A model generated the notes under the pieces. That model ran no database searches. It was not told where the DNA came from and saw nothing but the letters and a program-made list of their open reading frames with translations. Below, piece by piece: positions 43,155-51,560 of a stretch of DNA of 64,000 nt (the first letter of the stretch is position 1; each line of letters starts with the position of its first letter). This stretch comes from VAZQ01 sp963763365 (GTDB taxonomy: Bacteria; Pseudomonadota; Alphaproteobacteria; Rhizobiales; Xanthobacteraceae), in assembly GCA_963763365.1 (NCBI GenBank), contig CAVXOE010000015.1, positions 1 through 64,000 of the forward strand, given 5' to 3'. The position numbers and the translations under genes were made by a program.

Positions 43155-44672
43155 ATGAATCTTTGGGCGACGAAGCCGATCGCGACGCTTGAGGCCAGAG
43201 CCGCCGACCCCATCACCCAGGAAATGACGACCCACGACGGCGTCCCGCTCAAGCGGACGTTGTCCGCGTGGAGTTTGACCGCGCTGGGGATCGGCAACAT
43301 CATCGGCGCCGGTATTTTCGTGCTGACCGGACAGGCCGCCGCCGCCAATGCCGGCCCGGCCATCGTCATGTCCTTTCTCCTCAGCGGTCTTACGTCTGCG
43401 TTCGCAGGCCTGTGCTACGCCGAAATGGCCTCCACGGTTCCTATCGCCGGGAGCGCCTACACCTACGCCTACGCGACGATGGGCGAACTGATCGCCTGGA
43501 TCATTGGCTGGGACCTGGTGCTGGAATATGCGCTAGGCGCCACCGCCGTGGCGGTCGGTTGGTCTGGCTACATGGTGAGCTTTCTGAAGGATTTCGGCGT
43601 CATCGTGCCGCCTGCCTGGAGCGAGGCGCCGTTTTCATACGACGCTGCGCTGGGTCAGTGGCACCGGACGACGGCCGTGATGAACGTCCCAGCCATGCTC
43701 GCGACCGCCTCGACGTCGCTGCTGCTGATCGTCGGAATTCGCGAATCGGCGCGCGTCAACGACATCATCGTCATCATCAAAGTGGCGATCATCCTGGCCT
43801 TCATCGCGGCCGCGGTGTGGTTCGTGAGCACATCCAACTGGGTAACGGCGGGCAATCCCGAAGGCGCGTTCATCCCGCCGAGCACCGGGCACGGCCAATT
43901 CGGCTGGAGCGGCGTCGTCCGCGGCGCCGCCGTCGTGTTCTTTGCCTATATCGGGTTTGACGCGGTCTCCACGGCGGCCCAAGAGGCGAAAAATCCACAA
44001 CGCGACATGCCGATCGGGATCCTCGGTTCGCTGGTGATCTGCACCGTTCTCTATATCGTAGTCGCCTTCGTCATCACCGGCATCGTGCCCTACGACAAGC
44101 TCAACGTCCCAGACCCCATCGCGATTGGGATCGATGCGGTCGGATTGCGCTGGCTGGCACCCATCGTGAAGCTGGGCGCGATCCTCGGGCTGAGTTCTGT
44201 CGTGCTGGTGAGCCTCATGGGACAGACCCGCATCCTGTTCTCCATGGCCCAGGACGGATTGCTGCCGAAAGCGATCGGGCGCGTGCATTCGCGCTACCAC
44301 ACGCCATATCTTGCGACGATCATCACGGGGCTGGTCGCCACCATCCTGGCCGGTCTGCTCCCCATCGAATTGATCGGCGAACTGGTCAGCATCGGCACGC
44401 TGTTCGCCTTCGCGATCGTGTGTCTTGGCGTGCTGATCCTCCGACGCACTCAACCGGACTTGAAGCGCCCGTTCAGGACGCCCGCAGTATGGTTTGTTGC
44501 GCCCGCCGGGGTCATATCCGCAGTCTTTCTGATGGCGGGACTACCGGGCGATACTTGGCTGCGCCTGGCGGTCTGGCTGGCGGCCGGTCTCGCCATTTAT
44601 TTTGCCTATGGCGCTCGCCACAGCCGTATCGGCGAAAGGGTAACGATCAATCGACAAGATGCGGCGCGTTGA
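43155..44672 (+). CDS. APC superfamily amino acid permease (CAT/YfnA type)
   Basis: This 505-residue protein has about 12 membrane segments. The first helix has the substrate-site motif GIGNIIGAGIFVLTGQAAA, and the second segment holds the family stretch LCYAEMASTVPIAGSAYTYAYATMGE. GFDAVSTAAQEAKNPQRDMPIGI follows the sixth helix. The start ATG 43155 has AGGAA nine bases upstream. Substrates are probably cationic or neutral amino acids. The gene is isolated, 292 nt after the start of the divergent amidase. That gap shows no clear operator. Confidence 0.92.
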   Translation: MNLWATKPIATLEARAADPITQEMTTHDGVPLKRTLSAWSLTALGIGNIIGAGIFVLTGQAAAANAGPAIVMSFLLSGLTSAFAGLCYAEMASTVPIAGSAYTYAYATMGELIAWIIGWDLVLEYALGATAVAVGWSGYMVSFLKDFGVIVPPAWSEAPFSYDAALGQWHRTTAVMNVPAMLATASTSLLLIVGIRESARVNDIIVIIKVAIILAFIAAAVWFVSTSNWVTAGNPEGAFIPPSTGHGQFGWSGVVRGAAVVFFAYIGFDAVSTAAQEAKNPQRDMPIGILGSLVICTVLYIVVAFVITGIVPYDKLNVPDPIAIGIDAVGLRWLAPIVKLGAILGLSSVVLVSLMGQTRILFSMAQDGLLPKAIGRVHSRYHTPYLATIITGLVATILAGLLPIELIGELVSIGTLFAFAIVCLGVLILRRTQPDLKRPFRTPAVWFVAPAGVISAVFLMAGLPGDTWLRLAVWLAAGLAIYFAYGARHSRIGERVTINRQDAAR

Positions 44673-44828
44673 GCACAGCTAGGCACCCCCAACCCAACCA
44701 CCCGATCGCGCCGTCATCCCATGCAAGAAATCATAGCTGACGGCCACGACCACAATCCTGGCACAAATCGGCGTCTATGAGTTGTCCCGTTGCATCCGGG
44801 ACAGCACAAGCAACATCAAGGATCAAGG

Positions 44829-46290
44829 ATGCGCCCATCCCGGCCAGCGACCTTCCCCGCTGTCATTCTCCTCACACTTCTTCTTGCAATTCTGCCGACG
44901 CTGTTCTTTTCCACGCTTTCGGAACCGGCGATGGCGGCGCAGGATCAGGATGTGGCGACCATGATCGCCGGCCGGCCGGTGGCTCCGTTGCACGGCGTAT
45001 GGCGCTCGCGCGGATACGGCTACGTTCTGCGGATCACCGCGGACGGCCTCAAGCTGTTCCATGCCGCCGGCGCATTCTGCTACGCCGACCCACGGCCGCG
45101 GCGCGATCCGGACGGCATCTTCGCGTTCTATCGCCCGCTGGAAAACGGCACGGTCGCGTTCTCGGGCGTTCCCGGGCAGACCCGCTACATCTTCGATCGG
45201 CTCGCCGACCTGCCGGCGGCCTGCGACGACCACACGCCCTGGTCGCCTTCGCGGACCGCCATGCTGGTGGCGGCGACCTTCGCGGACCTTTATCCGAGCT
45301 TCGCACAGCGCGGCATCGACTGGCGCGCGCGCACGTCCGATCTCGAACGCAAGCTCGGTGCCATCTCGAGCGATTCGGCCTTGTTCGACGCCTTGCGCAC
45401 CCTACTGGCGGGCGTCGAGGACCCGCATGTCGAATTGCACGCGACCGTCGCTGGCGCCGTGCGCTCGTTCATGCCGGGCCAGGCACGCACGCTCGTTCGG
45501 GCCGGCGCCGTGACCGCCGACGGCGCATCGAGTGCGCGGGAAGAGGGGTGGCAAAACGCATACCGCCGAGGCGTGCTCGACATCATCCTCAAGGGCAAGG
45601 GACACGAAACCGGCAACGATCGGGTGTTCTGGGGCCGCGCAGACGATCTCGGCTATCTGAACATCCTCACCATGGAACGCTTCTCAAGCATCAAGCGGCG
45701 CCCGCCCGACGATTCGACCGCGCTCGATTCCGCGCTCGACGACGCGATGGCCTCGTTCAAGGATGCTCCGGCTGTCATCGTCGACGTCAGCAACAACGAC
45801 GGGGGTTTCGATTCGCTCGCCCAGCATATTGCCGGGCGCTTCGCCGACCGCGCACGACCGGCCTACACCAAGGTCGCGTTCGGCGCGCGCGATGTGGATC
45901 CGCAGCCGTTCGAAGTGAAGCCCTCCCGGCGTACGCGCTATCTCGGACCCGTTTACCTGCTGACCAGCGACATCACCTTGTCCGCGGCCGAGGTCTTCGT
46001 GCTCTACATGCGCGCGCTGCCGAACGTAATTCACATCGGCGAGACGACGCGCGGGGCCCTGTCCGACACGATCAACAAGCCGCTGCCCAACGGCTGGAGG
46101 CTCGTGCTGCCGCCCGAAATCTATCGCGACCCGGCGGACCAATCCTACGAGGTGCGCGGATTGCCGCCGCAGCGCGCGTTTCCAGGTTTTTCCGCCGGAC
46201 GATCTCTTCGGCGGACACGCGCGCCGGGTGCTCGCACTGACGGGCGAAATTCATCACGACTTGAGAAACGGATCGGCGCCGACGCCGTAA
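44829..46290 (+). CDS. S41 family peptidase, with a frameshift near its C-terminus
   Basis: The start at 44829 follows AAGGATCAAGG and begins a hydrophobic signal/anchor (FPAVILLTLLLAILPTLFF). The peptidase region has the catalytic Ser385 in SDITLSAAEVFVLY, with DVSNNDGGFDSLAQHI before it, like tricorn/C-terminal processing peptidases of the S41 family. At 46187-46191 a five-T run needs one T fewer to finish as FPPDDLFGGHARRVLALTGEIH and stop at 46288-46290. As written, the frame instead reads through into the next small gene. The C-terminal 50 residues therefore depend on this base. Confidence 0.8.
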
Positions 46291-46376
46291 TCGTGGTCGA
46301 TCCGATACAGGCCCCTCTTGACAATTTAGAACAAATAATGAACATACGCTCCCCCTGTGGGTCGGAGGAGGCGGTG

Positions 46377-46634
46377 ATGGATGCGGAGAAGCGCAGCGCT
46401 TGGCTGCAAAAGCTGGACGAGGAATGCCCCTATCAGGTGGTGCTGCCCCGGCGCCCGTTCGACGGCGACGCCGATGTTCTGAAGTTCCTCACCAACTATG
46501 TAGGCAAGTTCGACATGTATGTGGAGGATGAATACGCCGCGTTCGTGCGCTATTGTTTCGCCGATCCACTCGACGCAGCGATCTTCCGCTCGCGCTTCGA
46601 GCCGAAGGAAAAGCGACTCAAGCTCGCAAGCTGA
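46377..46634 (+). CDS. Small protein of unknown function
   Basis: This is an 85-residue cytoplasmic protein. The start at 46377 follows GGAGGAG. It has an acidic, aromatic-rich sequence (MDAEKRSAWLQKL, VVLPRRPFDGDADVLKFL, FDMYVEDEYAAFVRYCFADPLDAAIF) and no membrane segment. It is followed 10 nt later by a ribbon-helix-helix-type gene, with which it may be co-expressed. As written, the upstream peptidase frame runs into it because of the extra T at 46187-46191; this fusion is probably artificial. Confidence 0.65.
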   Translation: MDAEKRSAWLQKLDEECPYQVVLPRRPFDGDADVLKFLTNYVGKFDMYVEDEYAAFVRYCFADPLDAAIFRSRFEPKEKRLKLAS

Positions 46635-46644
46635 GACGAGGTTC

Positions 46645-46884
46645 ATGCCCGGCAAGCGCGTGCAATTCGATCCGGAAACCTGGAACGCGCTCGACCTGCT
46701 CGCGCGCGACCAGATGAAGGATTTTCAGGAACTGGCCGACGAGGCGTTTCGCGACCTGTTGCATAAGCACGGGCGTCCGACGAGCCTCAAGGAGGCGCTA
46801 AGGCGCAGTGCCGGCGTCACCGCGACCGTCCATTCATTTCCGGCCACGAAGAGGCCGCGCAAAGGCGCACGCGATAAGACGTAG
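46645..46884 (+). CDS. Ribbon-helix-helix-type small protein
   Basis: This is a 79-residue protein. Start 46645 has GAGACGAGG upstream. The N-terminal strand (GKRVQFDPETW), first helix (NALDLLARDQMK) and second helix (DFQELADEAFRDLLHKHG) form a CopG/MetJ-type DNA-binding pattern, followed by a basic tail (TKRPRKGARDKT). It could be an autoregulator of the pair with the preceding small gene, in the manner of an antitoxin, but the partner is not a recognised toxin. Its stop codon TAG is part of a palindromic repeat. Confidence 0.6.
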   Translation: MPGKRVQFDPETWNALDLLARDQMKDFQELADEAFRDLLHKHGRPTSLKEALRRSAGVTATVHSFPATKRPRKGARDKT

Positions 46885-46971
46885 GTTGGGTTTGGGCCAT
46901 TGTCGGGTTACGCGCGGACCGGCGACCTGACTCGAATTGCATATGCGGTGGCCGCGCTGACCCGACCTACG
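46880..46971. repeat. Palindromic repeat CGTAGGTTGGG...CCCGACCTACG overlapping both flanking stop codons
   Basis: The arms CGTAGGTTGGG (46880-46890) and CCCGACCTACG (46961-46971) pair at 10 of 11 positions, with a GGGTTACGCGC-type core. It fills the convergent gap between the ribbon-helix-helix gene and the DUF427 gene. The TAG in each arm supplies the stop codon of the gene that reads into it (46882-46884 on plus, 46969-46967 on minus). It is a widespread type of proteobacterial dispersed repeat, probably also serving as a transcript end. Confidence 0.65.
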
Positions 46972-47248
46972 CGACTTTCACGTCCTGCCAGAAGCCGAAG
47001 CGGTCCTTGACCTGAGCCATCTCGGGGCGTGGCGCCTCGTAGGACCACGCGGCACGGTCATGACGCACGCCGTCGATCACCACGTCGTAGAACTGCACGC
47101 CGTGCGGACACTCGTGATCCGACGCCGTCTTCGGCGCCTTCTCCAGCCACTCGATCCGCACCGTCGAAGGCGGAAAATACTCGTAGCCTTTGCACTGGAC
47201 GATATCGTCGCTCTCGGCGACAACGTGGCCGCTCAGCGTTGCTTTCAT
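46967..47248 (-). CDS. DUF427 family protein
   Basis: This is a 93-residue protein of the DUF427 family. The start MKATLSGHVVAES at 47248 excludes 24 in-frame codons that only read through the neighbouring repeat. Family motifs are GYEYFPPSTVRIEWL, CPHGVQFYDVVIDG and AAWSYEAPRPEM. DUF427 proteins have a small beta-fold, and their activity is unsettled. It is convergent with the ribbon-helix-helix gene, and the stop codon is supplied by the repeat. Confidence 0.85.
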   Translation of the reverse strand: MKATLSGHVVAESDDIVQCKGYEYFPPSTVRIEWLEKAPKTASDHECPHGVQFYDVVIDGVRHDRAAWSYEAPRPEMAQVKDRFGFWQDVKVA

Positions 47249-47288
47249 TGCTGCCGTCCTCAGTTGCGCGTGTACTGCTCTTTCGATT

Positions 47289-47391
47289 GTCATGCCCGCG
47301 AACGCGGGCATCTGTTTCATTACATATGCAATGCGCTCGTAATCGCAACATCCCCTGAAAACTGGATCGCCCGCTTTCGCGGGCGACGACA
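47289..47391. repeat. Palindromic repeat (GTCATGCCCGCG...CGCGGGCGACGAC), downstream of a binding-protein gene
   Basis: The outer half GTCATGCCCGCGAACGCGGG and the distal half CCCGCTTTCGCGGGCGACGAC each form small hairpins and together make an imperfect inverted repeat. It starts seven nucleotides beyond the stop codon of the ABC binding-protein gene (reading on the minus strand) and ends before the DUF427 gene. Three related copies occur at 50643, 54484 and 56880. Confidence 0.75.
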
Positions 47392-47398
47392 GCAGGAG

Positions 47399-48439
47399 CT
47401 AGTCGCCCTGTTGGTTATGCGCCGTCTCCCAGAACAGTTCCTTCCAGTCGCCGACTTTGGCCTTCATGGTGCCGATGCGGTTGAGGAAGGCGGTGAAGTG
47501 CGCGATGCGGCGCGGGCGCGAGGTGAACTCGAAGCCCGGATCGTTGAGCTGCGCGACAAGATCGTCGACGCTGTCGGGCGCCTTCTGCGCCTCTTTCCAC
47601 AGTATCGCGGCGGCGCGCTTGTCCGCGTTCGCGACTTTGATCGACTGCTCCAGTGCGTTGGCGACGGCCTTGAACAACGTCGGGTTCTTCTCCTTGGTCG
47701 GCTTGCTGACAAGGAGCGTGATCTGCGTCAGCGGCCCGCCGAACACGGTCGGACTGTCGGTGATGGCGTGGGCGCCCGGCAGCTTGAGGCCGCGATCGGT
47801 GAACGGCTGCACGGCGATGTGGGCGGTGATGCTCGCCTTGCCGTAGCCGGCCGACAGCGCCACAACGGCATCGGGATGGCCGAGCGCAACGGTCAAGTGA
47901 TCGAGGCGGTGCGGCTCGTTCCACAATTTCTCGGCCGCCATCTGCAGCATCATGGAGTTGAACGACAGCCGCACCGTCGGCACCGCGATGCGATCCTTCT
48001 CGGTGAAATCCGCGATGGATTTGACGTTGGGGTTGATGGTGTAGAGCGTCATCGCGCCGTTGCTGACGGTGCCGAGCGCCTTGACCTCGTTGGCGCTGCC
48101 GCGCGTCTTCTCCCACAGCGTGAGCAGCGACGGCAGCGCCGCGGTGCCGTAGTCGGCGGCGCCGGAGAGCAGCGCGTCGAGGATCGGCCCGGGTCCACTC
48201 AACGCGGTGGCGGTCGCCTCGACCTTTCCGAGACCGAGCTTTGTCGCCTCCTGCTGCAGGATGCCGCCGCTCACCATCAGGTCGACCGGAAGATAGAGGA
48301 GGCCGCGCTGCTGCGCGAACTTGACGGTGAGAGGGGTCTGCGCACGGACGATCGCCGGCGCGGCAAGCGCGCCGGCACCGCCCGCCACCGTGGCCAGCGC
48401 CTGCCGCCGGCTCAGCAAATCCGTCTTTCTCCCAGGCAT
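47399..48439 (-). CDS. ABC transporter substrate-binding protein (SsuA/NMT1-like)
   Basis: This is a 346-residue protein. ATG 48439 is preferred because GGGAG lies nine bases upstream. The N-terminus has a twin-arginine motif (SRRQAL) before a hydrophobic stretch ending AIVRAQ, so it is probably exported folded by the Tat route. The mature part resembles sulfonate/thiamine-precursor binding proteins (KFAQQRGLLYLPVDLM, ADYGTAALPSLLTLW, MMLQMAAEKLW). It shares long segments with the binding protein at 49586, on the other side of a dioxygenase gene, so both may feed the one ATPase/permease pair nearby. Confidence 0.9.
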   Translation of the reverse strand: MPGRKTDLLSRRQALATVAGGAGALAAPAIVRAQTPLTVKFAQQRGLLYLPVDLMVSGGILQQEATKLGLGKVEATATALSGPGPILDALLSGAADYGTAALPSLLTLWEKTRGSANEVKALGTVSNGAMTLYTINPNVKSIADFTEKDRIAVPTVRLSFNSMMLQMAAEKLWNEPHRLDHLTVALGHPDAVVALSAGYGKASITAHIAVQPFTDRGLKLPGAHAITDSPTVFGGPLTQITLLVSKPTKEKNPTLFKAVANALEQSIKVANADKRAAAILWKEAQKAPDSVDDLVAQLNDPGFEFTSRPRRIAHFTAFLNRIGTMKAKVGDWKELFWETAHNQQGD

Positions 48440-48658
48440 CGTCTTCATCTCCCGTCGTTTGTTGTGGCGGCGACTTCAGCGCGCGTTTGGTGCATTGTAG
48501 ACTGGCCCGACCGCTGCAACAAACCGACCGCTGGCGTGGCGCCGTTCGAGCAGGCGGTTGTTTTGTCGCAGCCGCCCTCATTGGACCTCCGGTTTCGTCC
48601 CACTGGACGTTCCCGCTGCGATTGGTATCAAATCGCCTGGGGTATATTGGTGCACGGC

Positions 48659-49537
48659 ATGAAGATCCAACCCACCGGCGGAGCGCTTGGCGCCAGGATC
48701 GAGGGCATCGAGCTGGGCGAACCGGTTTCGGATGGTGACTTCCGCCAAATCCTGCGGGCGCTCGGCGCCCATGGCGTGCTGTGCTTCCCGGCACAGCAAT
48801 TCGAGACGGATGCGTTTGCCCGTTTCGGACGCATGTTCGGTGAGCTTGAGGTCAACGTCGCCAATCAATTCCACGAGCCGGGCTTCCCGGAAGTGATGGT
48901 GCTGTCGAACATGGCGAAGGATGGCAAGCCGGTGGGCCTCGCCGACGCCGGTCAGGGCTGGCACACCGACATGTCCTACAGCAGGGACATCGCGCTCGCC
49001 AACGTCCTGCATGCGCTGAAGGTGCCCAAGCGCGATGGCCGGCCGCTCGGCGACACGCAGTTCCGCAACATGCATCTCGCCTACGAAGACCTGCCGGACG
49101 CCATCAAGCGGCGGCTCGCCGGACGTACCGCGACGCACGACTTCGCCAAATTTTGGGACATGATGCGCGGCCGTACGGGCTCGCAGCGCGCGCCGCTCAC
49201 GCCGGAACAGCGCGCCAAGAAGCCGCCGGTGTCGCAGCCGGTCTTCCGCGCCCACCCGATCACCGGCCGCACCATCCTCTACTGCAATCCGGGCTACGCC
49301 ATGCGCATCGACGGCATGGACGCGGCGGAGAGCGACGATATTCTGGAGTTCCTGTTCGCGCATCAGGAGCAGGAGAAATACTTCCACGCCCATCACTGGG
49401 CCGAGGGCGACGTGCTGATGTGGGACAATATCGGCACCGTGCACAACGCCGTTCCGGACTATGGTCCCGATGAGCCACGTTATATGCGGCGCGTGCAGGT
49501 GATGGCGACCAAGGACTATGCTCGCCTGGCGGCGTAA
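48659..49537 (+). CDS. TauD/TfdA family 2-oxoglutarate-dependent dioxygenase
   Basis: The protein has 292 residues. Iron ligands are His102 and Asp104 (GWHTDMSY) and His262 (IGTVHNAVPDYG), and the 2-oxoglutarate Arg lies in YMRRVQV (about 277-278). The start at 48659 is the conserved one; GTG 48650 is possible. Family members hydroxylate taurine, alkanesulfonates, 2,4-D or similar, releasing sulfite or an aldehyde. It precedes an SsuABC-like importer on the same strand, so it probably acts on what that transporter brings in. Substrate is unknown. Confidence 0.92.
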   Translation: MKIQPTGGALGARIEGIELGEPVSDGDFRQILRALGAHGVLCFPAQQFETDAFARFGRMFGELEVNVANQFHEPGFPEVMVLSNMAKDGKPVGLADAGQGWHTDMSYSRDIALANVLHALKVPKRDGRPLGDTQFRNMHLAYEDLPDAIKRRLAGRTATHDFAKFWDMMRGRTGSQRAPLTPEQRAKKPPVSQPVFRAHPITGRTILYCNPGYAMRIDGMDAAESDDILEFLFAHQEQEKYFHAHHWAEGDVLMWDNIGTVHNAVPDYGPDEPRYMRRVQVMATKDYARLAA

Positions 49538-49585
49538 GCCGGCGGGCCAAGAAACAAAAAAAGCAAACACACTCGGAGGGATGCC

Positions 49586-50617
49586 ATGCGGAGAGCGGGC
49601 GGACGATCACGCCATTTGTCGGCTGTTGCAATTCTCGCCTGTCTTGCACTCGCGGTCATCGCGGGCACGGCACCTGCGCAGGTGCCGGAAATCCGCTTCG
49701 CGCGGCAGTTCTCCATGGGCTACCTGCAGTTCAACGTGATGGAGAAGCATCAACTGCTCGAGAAGCACGCCAAGGCGCTGGGCATTCCCGAAGTCAAGAT
49801 CGTGTGGGCGACGTTCAACAGCCCGGCCGCGATGAACGACGCGCTGCTGTCGGGCTCGGTCGATATCGTCTCGGGCGGCGTACCGGGCCTGCTCACGATC
49901 TGGGCACGCACGCAGGGAACGCCGAACGCCGTGAAAGGCGTGACGGCGTTCTCATCGCAACCGATCCTGCTCAACACGCGCAGCCCGAAGATCAAGAGCA
50001 TCACGGACTTCACCCCGCAGGACAAGATCGCGCTGCCGGCCGTCAAGGTTTCGGTGCAGGCGATGATGCTGCAGATGGCGGCCGCCAAGCAGTGGGGCCA
50101 GGCCAATTTCGCCAAGCTCGATCCGCTCACCGTCGGCATGTCGCCGCCCGACGCCACCATCGCGCTGTTGAGCGATTCGTCCGAGATCACCAGCGTGTTC
50201 AGCGTGCCGCCATTCCAGTATCAGCAACTGGAGAAGCCCGGCATCCACACCGTGCTCACCTCGACCGAGGTGTTCGGCGGACCGCACACCTTCACGGTGG
50301 CGTGGGCCTCCTCGCAGTTCCGCGACAAGAATCCCGCGCTCTACAAGGCGCTGATCGCGGCCTTCCAGGAGGCGACCGAGATGCTCAACAAGGACGTGAA
50401 GCCGGCCGCGCAATACTGGATCGACAACGTGAAGTCGAAGATGCCGGTCGAGAAGGTGGCGCAGATCGCTTCCGGCAAGGACGTCAGATGGACGATGGTG
50501 CCGGAGAGCACCGTCAAGTACGCCGAGTTCATGCACGCAGTGGGCTCGATCAAGGTCAAGCCGGCCAATTGGCAGGACCTGTTCTTCCCAGAGGTGCATG
50601 GGCTGCCGGGCAGTTGA
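49586..50617 (+). CDS. ABC transporter substrate-binding protein (SsuA/NMT1-like)
   Basis: This 343-residue exported protein has a Sec-type signal (ILACLALAVIAGTAPAQ). GGAGG precedes ATG 49586 at seven bases. Motifs such as FARQFSMGYLQFNVMEKH, SVDIVSGGVPGLLTIW, VSVQAMMLQMAAAKQWG and TEVFGGPHTF parallel the binding protein at 47399. It is 48 nt after the dioxygenase gene and is followed, across a palindromic repeat, by the ATPase and permease, so it is the main binding protein of this importer. Confidence 0.92.
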   Translation: MRRAGGRSRHLSAVAILACLALAVIAGTAPAQVPEIRFARQFSMGYLQFNVMEKHQLLEKHAKALGIPEVKIVWATFNSPAAMNDALLSGSVDIVSGGVPGLLTIWARTQGTPNAVKGVTAFSSQPILLNTRSPKIKSITDFTPQDKIALPAVKVSVQAMMLQMAAAKQWGQANFAKLDPLTVGMSPPDATIALLSDSSEITSVFSVPPFQYQQLEKPGIHTVLTSTEVFGGPHTFTVAWASSQFRDKNPALYKALIAAFQEATEMLNKDVKPAAQYWIDNVKSKMPVEKVAQIASGKDVRWTMVPESTVKYAEFMHAVGSIKVKPANWQDLFFPEVHGLPGS

Positions 50618-50642
50618 CGATGGCGCCTCTCCGACCCCTCTG

Positions 50643-50730
50643 GTCATTCCCGCGCAAGCGGGAATCCAATTCTTGCTCCGTTGGGCTGCTTGCGAGTCGT
50701 GACTGGGTCCCCGCTTTCGCGGGGACGACC
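50643..50730. repeat. Palindromic repeat between binding-protein and ATPase genes
   Basis: GTCATTCCCGCGCAAGCGGGAATCC (positions 50643-50667) and the distal half TGGGTCCCCGCTTTCGCGG... ending at 50730 each form hairpins and pair with each other imperfectly. The element begins 25 nt after the binding-protein stop codon and lies inside the operon, 29 nt before the ATPase start. Confidence 0.75.
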
Positions 50731-50759
50731 GGGGAGAGATACGTGCAGGCGGTGTCGCG

Positions 50760-51560
50760 ATGAACGCGCCATCACTGCCTGCGCCGCTCCTGCAAGTGCA
50801 GGGCGTGACGCTGCAATACAAGACCGAGAAGCATCTCGTCACCGCCACCTATCGCGTCAGTTTCGACGTCTATGGTGCCGACCGGTTCGTGCTGCTCGGA
50901 CCTTCCGGCTGCGGGAAATCGACCTTGCTGAAGGCGGTCGGCGGCTACATGGCGCCGACCGAGGGCAGCATGCGGCTCAAAGGCGCGCCGATCCATGCGC
51001 CAGGCGCCGACCGCATCTTCGTATTCCAGGAATTCGACCAGTTGCTGCCCTGGAAGACGGTGAAACAGAACGTCGTGTTCGCGCTCGAAGCCTCCGGCAA
51101 GATGCGCGGCAAGGCGGCCGAAGCGCAGGCCATGCGCTATATCGAGAAGGTCAATCTCGCGAAGTTCGCCAACTCCTATCCGCACACCCTCTCGGGCGGC
51201 ATGAAACAGCGCGTCGCCATCGCGCGGGCGCTGGCGATGGAGCCCGACGTGCTGCTCATGGACGAGCCGTTCGCCGCGCTCGATGCGCTGACGAGGCGCA
51301 AGATGCAGGACGAACTGTTGCAGCTTTGGGCCGATACGCGCTTCACGGTCCTGTTCGTGACGCACTCGATCCCGGAGGCCGTGCTGATCGGCAACCGCAT
51401 TCTGCTGCTCTCGCCGCATCCGGGTCAGGTCAAGGGCGAACTCAACAGCGACGGCCGCGACCCGGCCGATCCGGTGAGCGGGCGCAAGCTGTCCGACCGC
51501 ATTCACGAGATGCTGTTCGCCGACCGCATCGAGGAGCAGGAGGTTGTGCACCATGGCTGA
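50760..51560 (+). CDS. ABC transporter ATP-binding protein (SsuB/TauB-like)
   Basis: This is a 266-residue ATPase. Walker A is GPSGCGKST (about 45-53), Q-loop FQEFDQLLPW, signature LSGGMKQRVAIARALA and Walker B DVLLMDEPFAALDALTR. The FAALDALTRR stretch is typical of the nitrate/sulfonate/taurine family. It overlaps the following permease gene by eight bases, so the membrane and ATPase parts are made together. It is 142 nt after the binding-protein gene because of the repeat. Confidence 0.94.
   Translation: MNAPSLPAPLLQVQGVTLQYKTEKHLVTATYRVSFDVYGADRFVLLGPSGCGKSTLLKAVGGYMAPTEGSMRLKGAPIHAPGADRIFVFQEFDQLLPWKTVKQNVVFALEASGKMRGKAAEAQAMRYIEKVNLAKFANSYPHTLSGGMKQRVAIARALAMEPDVLLMDEPFAALDALTRRKMQDELLQLWADTRFTVLFVTHSIPEAVLIGNRILLLSPHPGQVKGELNSDGRDPADPVSGRKLSDRIHEMLFADRIEEQEVVHHG

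Noticed and set aside
46338..46634. Fusion protein of S41 peptidase with the following small protein
   Set aside because: The fusion depends on one T in a five-T run; removing it gives a normal peptidase end at 46290, and the small gene has its own ribosome site.
47060..48658. Very long N-terminal extension of the TauD-type protein
   Set aside because: The extension runs antisense through DUF427, a repeat and a binding-protein gene; the conserved TauD start is at 48659.
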